In this document: positions 1-6,570 of the stretch, piece by piece
Layout: the number at the start of each line of letters is the position of its first letter
Numbering within the stretch: the first letter of the stretch is position 1
NCBI GenBank assembly: GCA_018262395.1
Contig: JAGSYM010000012.1
Location: 1 to 11,163 of the forward strand
Source of the DNA: Nitrospirota bacterium
GTDB lineage: Bacteria > Nitrospirota > Thermodesulfovibrionia > Thermodesulfovibrionales > SM23-35
Length of the DNA: 11,163 nucleotides
Reading direction: 5' to 3'
Notes under the pieces: model-generated
Database searches by the model: none
Told to the model about the DNA's origin: nothing
What the model saw: only the letters and a program-made list of their open reading frames with translations
Translations under genes and position numbers: made by a program

Positions 1-205
1 CGACGGCAGGGCTCACTGCTTCAGCAATTTCCGCAGTTGCCTGTCCGATCGTCGAAAGAACATCAGATGTGTGAGAGGAAATCTTTGAATCGCTTGCATA
101 TGTCTCCGACCAGGCTGCACCGATCATTAAAAGACTGATCAGTACTATAAGCAAAGCATGTATACTATGAATAATTGGACATGAAAAGTTTTTTTCTGAA
201 TTCAT
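1..205 (-). CDS. Exported protein N-terminus, probable HtrA/Deg-type serine protease (partial)
   Basis: The minus strand is open from an ATG at 205 to the window edge (68 codons seen). An AGGAGG ribosome binding site at 210-215 lies 4 nt before the ATG, which decides the start. The protein begins MNSEKNFSCP, then a hydrophobic stretch (about residues 13-32, rich in L, I, V) and an alanine/serine region, which reads as a signal peptide or membrane anchor for export. The last visible residues are EIAEAVSPAVV; this resembles the 'xxxVxPAVVNI' opening of the trypsin-like domain in DegP/DegQ/HtrA periplasmic proteases. The catalytic His-Asp-Ser triad and PDZ domains would lie outside the window, so the family call is an inference from one short motif. 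The gene is divergent from the plus-strand NTPase gene at 520. Confidence 0.55.
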   Translation of the reverse strand, partial: MNSEKNFSCPIIHSIHALLIVLISLLMIGAAWSETYASDSKISSHTSDVLSTIGQATAEIAEAVSPAV

Positions 206-352
206 CGTGCCTCCTGCACTCTCAGTGATGTTGAATTCATTTACTATAACACTTTATTCATGAAAAGCTTAACTGTCATGATGGTAAATGTACGCCAACC
301 ATGCTATTTATAGTCATACTAATACGGTCATAAATATGAAGACATTGATTAT
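206..352. other. AT-rich intergenic region upstream of the exported-protein gene
   Basis: This stretch between the divergent starts at 205 and 520 contains no convincing ORF. On the minus strand a TATAGT hexamer (243-248) with a weak TTAAGC (267-272) 18 nt upstream could be a sigma70-like promoter for the exported protein, but the -35 match is poor. No promoter of good quality is seen for the plus-strand gene. Confidence 0.25.
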
Positions 353-464
353 AAAATCCCTCCTAACCTCCCTTTGCCAAAGGGTGGAATAATCCCCTCT
401 TTGGCAGAGTCGATGCGACCCTTCGCAGAGACCCGCTTCGGGAGGGGTAAGGGGAGATTTTTTT
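353..464. repeat. Imperfect inverted repeat, C-rich/G-rich interspersed element
   Basis: The left end AAAATCCCTCCTAACCTCCC (from 353) is matched, in inverse complement, by the right end whose complement reads AAAATCTCCCCTTACCCC (ending near 464). Inside, CCCTTT/AAAGGG (370-375 and 379-384) forms a 6-bp stem with a 3-nt loop, followed by AATAATCCCCTCTTTGG, a second partial arm. The whole 110-bp unit can fold into a long hairpin. Similar AAATCCCCCCTAACCCCCC-type palindromic elements occur in many copies in some environmental Nitrospirota and Deltaproteobacteria genomes; that comparison is from memory. No transposase is encoded, so it is best described as a MITE- or REP-like non-coding element. 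It sits 55 bp upstream of the YchF-like gene and could also act as a transcription attenuator there. Only one copy is in this window. Confidence 0.6.
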
Positions 465-519
465 CAATAAAGATATCTTACATATGCACTTCTTAGTTGT
501 GCCGTAGAGGAGCAACACA

Positions 520-1599
520 GTGAAAGTTGCAATTATCGGATTGGCAAACACAGGCAAGACAACAGTTTTCAATGCGCTGACAGGCCAGCAGGTTGAGACC
601 ACCCTTTACCCTACAACTTCCGGAGATCCGCATGTGGGAACTGTAAAAGTCCCTGATTCAAGGCTCGACAGCCTTTCTGCGCTGTTCAGGCCGAAAAAGA
701 CAACCCATGCAACAATCGAATATGTTGACTTCATAGGGCTTACAAAAGGTGACGTGAAACAAAACAGAAAAGTTTTTGACATCATCAAGGATGCTGATGC
801 CATGGCGCATGTTGTCAGGTTATTTGAGGATGATGCAGTCGCTCATCCGTTGGGAACCATACATGCCTCTCGCGATATTGATACCATTGAGATTGAATTG
901 ATCTTTGCAGACCTTGAATTTGTAGAGAAGCGTCTTGAAAAGATGGAAGAAGCCGTAAAGCGGGGCAAGAAACCCGATGAATCGGAGAGAAAGCTTCTCT
1001 TGAAGTGCAGGGATATCCTCATGAAAGAAATTCCGCTGAGAAATGCAGCATTTACTGAGGAAGACGCGAGAGCCATGAGACCGCTTCAGTTCCTTTCGAT
1101 CATTCCTGAAATTGTCGTCTTAAATTATGGTGAGCAGTCTCTCGGGAGCGGAAAGGAGAAGAACCTGATTGACGAACTATCAACCCAGCGCCGCTCTCTA
1201 CCCATTCTGCCGTTATGTGGAAAGATCGAGACGGAGATCGCCCAACTCTCACCAGCTGACAAAAAAATGTTTCTCGATGACCTGGGGCTCAATGAACCCG
1301 CAGCTCATAAACTTATTCATGCGTGCTTCGATCTCCTCGGACTCATATCGTATTTCACCTATGCCGGTGATGAAGTTCGCGCCTGGACAATAAAAAAAGG
1401 CTCTCCCGCACAGAAAGCAGCCGGCAAAGTGCATTCAGATATTGAACGGGGATTTATCAGGGCAGAGGTAATCTCGTTTAATGACCTTGTGTCCGCAGGG
1501 GATATTCACAGTGCTCGGGGGAAAGGGATTTTACGGCTGGAAGGCAAGACATATGAAGTAAAAGACGGTGATATCATCAATTTCAGGTTCAACGTATAG
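520..1599 (+). CDS. YchF/OLA1-family P-loop NTPase with TGS domain (divergent paralogue)
   Basis: The 359-aa product is close to the usual ~363 aa of YchF. It starts with GTG at 520, preceded by GAGGAG at 507-512, spacing 7. Seen in order: Walker A/G1 GLANTGKTT (residues 7-15); a G3 motif DFIGL (70-74); a middle region with charged helices (about 115-190), where YchF has its coiled coil; NYGE (202-205) in the place of the G4 NKxD; and a C-terminal TGS/DUF933 domain (about 275-359) with the family hallmarks RAWTIKKG, ERGFIRAEVI and a final VKDGDIINFRFNV. The NxxE form of G4 is what lets YchF proteins hydrolyse ATP rather than GTP; family members bind ribosomes and affect stress responses. The G1/switch region departs from classical YchF (GLPNVGKS, YPFxTIxPN): here it is GLANTGKT and YPTTSGDPH. 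This suggests a second subfamily rather than the orthologue, so I leave the symbol blank. It converges with the kdp operon. Confidence 0.93.
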   Translation: MKVAIIGLANTGKTTVFNALTGQQVETTLYPTTSGDPHVGTVKVPDSRLDSLSALFRPKKTTHATIEYVDFIGLTKGDVKQNRKVFDIIKDADAMAHVVRLFEDDAVAHPLGTIHASRDIDTIEIELIFADLEFVEKRLEKMEEAVKRGKKPDESERKLLLKCRDILMKEIPLRNAAFTEEDARAMRPLQFLSIIPEIVVLNYGEQSLGSGKEKNLIDELSTQRRSLPILPLCGKIETEIAQLSPADKKMFLDDLGLNEPAAHKLIHACFDLLGLISYFTYAGDEVRAWTIKKGSPAQKAAGKVHSDIERGFIRAEVISFNDLVSAGDIHSARGKGILRLEGKTYEVKDGDIINFRFNV

Positions 1600-1747
1600 C
1601 CTCAATCCAGAAGGTTGACAGCAATCGGATGGAGCAATAAAACCTTCGTACCGCCAAGAGCAATCTCATCACCGATAACTCCTCACAGGAATGCACAAAA
1701 GTGTCAGTATCCAAGATATGGTTAATCCCCTTTCTATGCAACAGACC
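1600..1747. other. Intergenic region between convergent genes
   Basis: No complete gene and no clear hairpin-plus-T-run terminator are visible for either the plus-strand NTPase gene or the kdp operon. On the minus strand, 1682-1602 is open and reads VIGDEIALGGTKVLLLHPIA before a TGA at 1604-1602; it looks protein-like but has no start codon and follows an in-frame TGA. It may be a relic of a gene, or chance. Confidence 0.3.
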
Positions 1748-2038
1748 TTAAAAAATTATAGGCGTTACTTTCCGTTTGAATGATACATGGTCAAAGATTG
1801 GAAGGGTATTTAATTCGAAAAAAAATATTCTCCTTATATCGAGACGTGTCAATGTGAGATAAATATTGGGATAGTTTATATCACTTCTTTTGATATTAAA
1901 CGTTTTCAGAAGATCAAGGGGTTTTTCCCTTTCTTCATCAAGTTTGCACCCTACGCATCTTTTATTTAGATGCAGAGTTCTTGATGTAATTAATAACTGT
2001 AGTTCGTGTTGAATGAACCTCCAAACATTTTTTGACAT
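1748..2038 (-). CDS. Hypothetical 96-aa protein downstream of kdpE (doubtful)
   Basis: An ATG-initiated frame starts 9 nt after the kdpE stop codon and ends with TAA at 1748, so it could be translated by coupling from kdpE. No good Shine-Dalgarno is present (only CGGAAT just before the ATG). The product is basic, has no signal peptide or membrane segment that I can see, and contains a CVGCK (CxxC) motif near residue 29 and a run IRRIFFFEL near residue 68. I do not recognise the family. The base composition is more AT-rich than the kdp genes. Position and same-strand orientation favour a real gene; the weak start and lack of similarity argue against. It could equally be non-coding 3' region of the operon. 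Confidence 0.35.
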   Translation of the reverse strand: MSKNVWRFIQHELQLLITSRTLHLNKRCVGCKLDEEREKPLDLLKTFNIKRSDINYPNIYLTLTRLDIRRIFFFELNTLPIFDHVSFKRKVTPIIF

Positions 2039-2047
2039 CTATTCCGA

Positions 2048-2755
2048 CTATTCTTTAAGATCAATTTTTAATCTATATCCAATCCCGGGCTCATTAATCA
2101 AAAAGCGCGGTCTTGCTGGATCTGATTCAAGCTTATGGCGCAATTGTGTCATATATACCCTTAAATATTGTGTTTCCTTTGTGTAAGAAGGTCCCCATAC
2201 TTCTTTGAGAAGCTGATTGTGGGTAACAACTTTACCTGCATTTTGAATGAGTACAGTCAAAAGTTTATATTCGATAGGCGTCAAGTGAACTTCTTGTTCA
2301 TTCAAAAATACCTGACGTCGCAACATATCAACTCGAAGGTTGTCTATTGTAAATATCGGTTCTCCTGCGGTGGATTGCCGCATGACTTTATGACGTATGG
2401 CAACGCGGATACGTGCCAATAGTTCCCCAGCGCCAAATGGTTTTGATAAATAGTCGTCAGCACCTGCGTCAAGTGCCTTTATCTTATCCTGTTCTTGTTC
2501 TCGTGCGGAAATCACAATTATGGGAATATCGCTCCATTCACGCAATCTCTTTGTTACTTCTAATCCATCAATATCAGGGAGTCCCAAATCAAGCAATATT
2601 ATATCCGGTGAACGTGTGGCGGCCTGCGTAAGCCCTTCCTGCCCTGTTTGAGCTTCATAAAAATTGTACCCTTGGCCTTGGAGAACGATTCGAAGAAATC
2701 GCTCCATCTGAGGCTCATCTTCTATGAGCAGAATTGTCTCTTTATTTTGTGGCAT
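2048..2755 (-). CDS. kdpE: KdpE, OmpR-family response regulator of the kdp operon
   Basis: This 235-aa protein is the cytoplasmic DNA-binding partner of KdpD; once phosphorylated it activates kdp transcription. The receiver domain (about 7-120) has the acidic pair E12/D13, the phospho-acceptor D56 in LLDLGLPDIDG, S83 in VISA and the conserved lysine K105 in SKPF. The OmpR-type winged helix (about 135-232) has the typical LTPIEYKLL, a recognition-helix region around YLRVYMTQLRHKLE, and the wing hairpin GIGYRL. Length is within a few residues of the E. coli protein. It starts 29 nt after the kdpD stop with only a weak AAGAA site, so translation may depend partly on kdpD. All functional residues are present. 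Identity as KdpE rather than another OmpR-family regulator rests on sequence plus its place directly after kdpD. Confidence 0.97.
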   Translation of the reverse strand: MPQNKETILLIEDEPQMERFLRIVLQGQGYNFYEAQTGQEGLTQAATRSPDIILLDLGLPDIDGLEVTKRLREWSDIPIIVISAREQEQDKIKALDAGADDYLSKPFGAGELLARIRVAIRHKVMRQSTAGEPIFTIDNLRVDMLRRQVFLNEQEVHLTPIEYKLLTVLIQNAGKVVTHNQLLKEVWGPSYTKETQYLRVYMTQLRHKLESDPARPRFLINEPGIGYRLKIDLKE

Positions 2756-2784
2756 TTTTATTCTTGTAAAAGATACTGTACATA

Positions 2785-5472
2785 TCAGATATCTTCCATT
2801 TCCAGCAATTTCGGTTTCCCAAAGATGGGGAGAGTAAATCGAAAAACAGTTCCTCCTCCATCCCTGTTTTCAGCCCAAATATCACCTCCATGGGCCGTGA
2901 TAATTGCATGACAGATGGCCAAACCTAAACCAATGCCCCCTCTTGCCTTGGAACCACGTACAAATTTATCAAAGATTCGTTTTTCTTCTCCACGAGGGAT
3001 GCCAGGGCCACGATCTGCTAATTCCACAAGTAAATTATCTTCTTTCAACATGGCAGACAAATCCAACGGTGTCTCCTTTGGGGTATATTTTATAGCATTG
3101 TCCAAGAGATTCATTAAGACCTGTTCAATGAGCAGGGCATCAAAAGGAACAAGGGGCAAATCAGGAGAAAGGTTGATCGAAATCGGATGTTCCTTGAGTT
3201 TTTCAGAAAATCGATTGAGTACTACTCCAATAATCTCTTCAATAGATTGCCACTCTTTTTTTACCACAATTGCACCTGATTCGAGACGCGTCATATCAAG
3301 AACATTGCGAATAATGTCATTCAGATGTTCCGCTTCTTCATAAATAGTTTTTATAAGTTCTTTCTTGCTGTGCGTATCCAGATTTATATCCGGTTGAAGA
3401 AGGGTAGACGAAGCTCCTGTGATTGCAGCCAATGGAGTTCTCAAATCATGAGAAACGGAACTGAGAAGGGTATTACGGAGGGTTTCAGTTTCTGCTTTCA
3501 GGAGAGCATTTTGTGCCTCTTCTGCGAGGAGAGCTCTTTCGAGGGCAATGGCGGTCTGATTTGCAAAACTTTCGAGAATATGCATCTGCTCGGGATCAAA
3601 TATTCCCGGAGAGGAGCCGGGTAAAATGCCCAGCACCCCGACTGTCCGCGATGAAGTGACCAACGGCAGATAAAGCGCCTTGGCTCCGGGAACAGTGTCA
3701 GTTCCCAGACCGGCCTGCTGGCGGTGATCGAACGTCCATTGGGCAACACCAAACTCACTCTGATCAAGGGCAAAGGTATCCTCCGAGGTAATGGGAACAG
3801 CCAAGTTTCCTTTTTCATCAGGCATCAAGATGACAACCTTGCTCGGGAAAACCTCGCTTATATGTTTTTCAGCAATTGCACTTAAATTTTTGACTTCCTG
3901 CTCGTGGACAAGTTCTTTACTGAGATTATACAGGGCTGCCGTCCTTCTCTCCCGGAGACGAGCTGCGTTCGCCTGTTCACGTATACGGAAGGTCAATTTA
4001 CTGATGACAAAGGCGACAATGAACATGACAACAAAGGAAACAAAGTACTTTACATCGCTGACCGCGAAGGTATGGTAAGGGGGGACAAAAAAGAAATCAA
4101 ACGAAGCCACGCTGAGCAGTGCAGCCAACAAGGCCGGTCCCTTGCCGGTGCGGCTTGAAATGATCATAATGCCGAGGAGATAGACCATGGCAATATCCAC
4201 TACATTGAAATAGGGGAACATCAGGGCAGCAATGCCTGTGCACGTTGCAACAAGTCCTAAACTGAGGAGCCAGTCCCGCATATTGGACTTCTGATGAACC
4301 GGTTTAGCCGCAAGCTTTGGTTCAGCTTTGCCCAAATCTCCTGAAATGACATACACATCTATGTCTCCGCTGCCACGAACAACTTCGTCAAGCAATGACC
4401 CGAAGATTTTATCTTTCCATCTCGGATGGGTTGGTTTACCTATGATGATTTTGGTTACATTCCGTGTACGGGCATAATTCAAAATTTCCTCACTAGCCTT
4501 GTGCCCAGAGAGAGTTACGGTTTCCGCTCCAAGGCTTTCGGCCAAACGCATATGGTCGGATAGCTGTCTGAGATCGCTTTCAGACGGCTTCACCGCTGTC
4601 GGAGCTTCAATATATACAGAAATCCAATCTGCCCGGAGGCCTGCTGCCATTCGCTTGGCTGCCCGGATAAGGCGGATTGAACGGGGGTTCGCACCTATGC
4701 ATACCATAATTCGCTCAGCAGCAGGCCATACTTCCTTTACTCCTTTAATACTCCGGTAATCCTGCATCTGTGCATCAACCCTGTCAGCAGTCCGGCGCAG
4801 TGCCAACTCTCTTAGGGCGAGTAAGTTGCCTTTACGAAAGAAATTTTTTCTTGCACGTTCGGCTATTTCAGCCACATAAACCTTACCTTCCTTAAGCCGC
4901 TGTAAAAGTTCTTCAGGCGGAAGATCTATCAGTTCTATTTCGTCAGCCCGATCGAGGAGAAAATCGGGGATGGTCTCCCGAACATTAATACCCGTAATCT
5001 GAGTTACCACATCATTCAGGCTTTCGATGTGTTGGACGTTTACGGTAGTATAAACAGAGATCCCAGCGCCAAGCAGTTCGTATATGTCCTGCCACCGGTT
5101 CTTATGGCGTGAGCTTGGAACATTTGTGTGAGCCAGTTCATCAACCAGAATGAGCGCGGGTTTACGACTGAGAGCTGCATCGATATCTAATTCGGCTAAT
5201 GTTGTGCCGCGGTATTCAACGGGACGACGTGGAATCACTTCAAGTCCTGAGAGGAGCTCTTCTGTTTCCTTCCGTCCATGGGTCTCAACAACTCCAATAA
5301 CGACATCGATCCCCTCTGCACGTTTTTGTTGAGCAGACGCAAGCATGGCGTAAGTTTTACCAACCCCGGGGGCAGCGCCAAAAAATATCTTCAGTTGCCC
5401 TTCTCGGCTTCGCTCAGCTTCACTCCGCATATGATCAATAAGTAAATCGGGATCAGGCCGTTGTTCTTCCAT
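2785..5472 (-). CDS. kdpD: KdpD, turgor/K+ sensor histidine kinase
   Basis: The 895-aa protein is a full-length, membrane-bound KdpD, which phosphorylates and dephosphorylates KdpE in response to K+ limitation. Domains in order: N-terminal KdpD domain (about 20-230) with Walker A GAAPGVGKT (32-40) and a Walker B-like ALILVDELAHTN (106-117); universal-stress-protein-like domain (about 253-376); four membrane helices (about 401-420, 425-440, 445-464, 476-495); an arginine-rich stretch just after TM4 (RIREQ...RLRERR); a GAF-like domain (about 525-650); HisKA with the phospho-acceptor H675 in SHDLRTP; and HATPase with N box N788/N792, G1 DRGPGIP (820-826) and G2 GGIGLGL. The USP part does not show the SxS...FTAxY signature described for c-di-AMP binding in Staphylococcus KdpD, so I do not infer that ligand. 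The start has GGAG 7 nt upstream. It lies 60 nt after the secreted-protein gene and 29 nt before kdpE. Confidence 0.98.
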   Translation of the reverse strand: MEEQRPDPDLLIDHMRSEAERSREGQLKIFFGAAPGVGKTYAMLASAQQKRAEGIDVVIGVVETHGRKETEELLSGLEVIPRRPVEYRGTTLAELDIDAALSRKPALILVDELAHTNVPSSRHKNRWQDIYELLGAGISVYTTVNVQHIESLNDVVTQITGINVRETIPDFLLDRADEIELIDLPPEELLQRLKEGKVYVAEIAERARKNFFRKGNLLALRELALRRTADRVDAQMQDYRSIKGVKEVWPAAERIMVCIGANPRSIRLIRAAKRMAAGLRADWISVYIEAPTAVKPSESDLRQLSDHMRLAESLGAETVTLSGHKASEEILNYARTRNVTKIIIGKPTHPRWKDKIFGSLLDEVVRGSGDIDVYVISGDLGKAEPKLAAKPVHQKSNMRDWLLSLGLVATCTGIAALMFPYFNVVDIAMVYLLGIMIISSRTGKGPALLAALLSVASFDFFFVPPYHTFAVSDVKYFVSFVVMFIVAFVISKLTFRIREQANAARLRERRTAALYNLSKELVHEQEVKNLSAIAEKHISEVFPSKVVILMPDEKGNLAVPITSEDTFALDQSEFGVAQWTFDHRQQAGLGTDTVPGAKALYLPLVTSSRTVGVLGILPGSSPGIFDPEQMHILESFANQTAIALERALLAEEAQNALLKAETETLRNTLLSSVSHDLRTPLAAITGASSTLLQPDINLDTHSKKELIKTIYEEAEHLNDIIRNVLDMTRLESGAIVVKKEWQSIEEIIGVVLNRFSEKLKEHPISINLSPDLPLVPFDALLIEQVLMNLLDNAIKYTPKETPLDLSAMLKEDNLLVELADRGPGIPRGEEKRIFDKFVRGSKARGGIGLGLAICHAIITAHGGDIWAENRDGGGTVFRFTLPIFGKPKLLEMEDI

Positions 5473-5532
5473 TCTATGACTCCATGCTACATTTTATTGT
5501 CGCACTTTTTATAGCGATGAGCAAATAAGCAT

Positions 5533-5928
5533 TTAAGGACTACAGAAGCCGATAGAGATTACGAGACATGAAGCATTTCCTTTTTTTGCAATGTCATTGG
5601 GCCTGATCTCTCCTTCGATAACCTCACTCTTAAAATAGGTATCTGCAGTAATAGATAGCACCTTGACTTTTCCTACTGCCTTTATCTCACATAACGGGGT
5701 GATTCGATATACAGTGAGGATGTCGTTGACATGGATAGTCTTTTTCACATCTTCTGTTCCACTATGGAATAGGTAGGCTGTCTGACCAACCTTCATAACT
5801 GTCTCAGTGATTTCATTCTGATGGTAAAAAGATGCCGGCAGATAAGAAGCTGCCAAGGCGGTTAAGGGGTCCATTGCGGCTAAGAAAATCAAGACTAAAA
5901 CTGTTATGCCAGTTATCTTTCTTTTCAT
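5533..5928 (-). CDS. Secreted protein of unknown function between kdpC and kdpD
   Basis: The 131-aa product starts at ATG 5928 with a strong GGGAGGG site 5-8 nt upstream. It has a clear signal peptide: MKRK, a hydrophobic core (about 6-19), and ALA (24-26), which fits signal peptidase I cleavage after residue 26 or 27. No lipobox is seen. The mature part (about 105 aa) has alternating short beta-type segments: VGQTAYLFH (47-55), VNDILTVYRI (67-76), VGKVKVLSI (85-93), SEVIEGEIRPNDIAKKG (101-117). The 'vGd.l.vyR ... vG.v.V..i ... a.v..G.I..nD' layout resembles small SH3-like barrels at the C-termini of FlgT or LysM-type envelope proteins; that is inference. Three cysteines remain (80, 121, 129), so one disulphide is possible. 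It is not a standard Kdp component. Its location, co-directional with 59-nt gaps on both sides, suggests co-expression and a periplasmic role in assembly, K+ supply or signal input to KdpD. Confidence 0.85.
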   Translation of the reverse strand: MKRKITGITVLVLIFLAAMDPLTALAASYLPASFYHQNEITETVMKVGQTAYLFHSGTEDVKKTIHVNDILTVYRITPLCEIKAVGKVKVLSITADTYFKSEVIEGEIRPNDIAKKGNASCLVISIGFCSP

Positions 5929-5987
5929 TTTTTATCCCTCCCATTCATAATCTCTCCATTCTTTCCTCAAAGAAAGGTGTATGAGGA

Positions 5988-6560
5988 TTATTTAATTTCG
6001 TTTAGTGCCATATTCAGCTTTAGCACATTCACTCGCGATTCGCCGAGAATCCCGAATTGTCTTTGCTCTTTACTTGCTGCAACAATAGCTGAAACTCTTG
6101 ATTCTTCCAGTTTGCGGGCGTTAGCAATACGTCTAATTTGATATTCTGCAGCAGCGAGGCTTATATGCGGATCGAGTCCGCTTCCCGAAGCTGTGACAAG
6201 ATCAACAGGGATGCGGTTGCTATTATCTGGATCCGCGGATTTTAGACATGCAATCCTGTCCGTTACTTCACGCTGCAATGCAGGGTTACTGGGTCCCATA
6301 TTCGAACCTAAGGATGATGAAGCATTATATGGATACGGTTGGGTCGCAGAGGGTCTTCCCCAAAAATATTCCGGATCATCAAAATGCTGTCCGATGAGTA
6401 AAGATCCGACTGGTTTGCCTTCTTTCATAATAAGACTTCCATTGGACTGGAAAGGAAAGAAAAGCTGTGCAAGTCCAGTAACACTCAGTGGATATATGAT
6501 CCCAAAAATAATGGTTAAGACGATTAAAAGTACTATTGCTGAAAAGATAGTGCGTAACAT
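5988..6560 (-). CDS. kdpC: KdpC, subunit C of the K+-transporting ATPase
   Basis: This 190-aa protein has one N-terminal membrane helix (about 5-34) and a periplasmic domain, the standard KdpC plan and length. Family hallmarks are visible: YPLSVTG near the end of the helix, GSLLIGQ, FWGRPSA, YNASSSLGSN, the VTASGSGLDPHISLAAA segment and the C-terminal GILGESRVNVLKLN. KdpC binds KdpA from the periplasmic side and is needed for assembly and high affinity of the pump; it has no catalytic residues of its own. The AAGGAG site for its ATG is formed across the kdpB stop codon (TGAAGGAG), and only 10 nt separate the genes, so translation is very likely coupled to kdpB. The protein looks complete. Confidence 0.98.
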   Translation of the reverse strand: MLRTIFSAIVLLIVLTIIFGIIYPLSVTGLAQLFFPFQSNGSLIMKEGKPVGSLLIGQHFDDPEYFWGRPSATQPYPYNASSSLGSNMGPSNPALQREVTDRIACLKSADPDNSNRIPVDLVTASGSGLDPHISLAAAEYQIRRIANARKLEESRVSAIVAASKEQRQFGILGESRVNVLKLNMALNEIK

Positions 6561-6570
6561 TTGTGCTCCT

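Noticed and set aside
353..464. CRISPR or tandem repeat array.
   Set aside because: It is a single inverted-repeat unit with no regularly spaced identical repeats.
1600..2047. A bidirectional terminator between the convergent NTPase gene and the kdp operon.
   Set aside because: No GC-rich stem followed by a T-run could be found on either strand.
5940..5987. CTTTC...GAAAG hairpin between kdpC and the secreted-protein gene as a terminator.
   Set aside because: The stem is only 5 bp, AT-rich and has no T-run, so it should not stop transcription.
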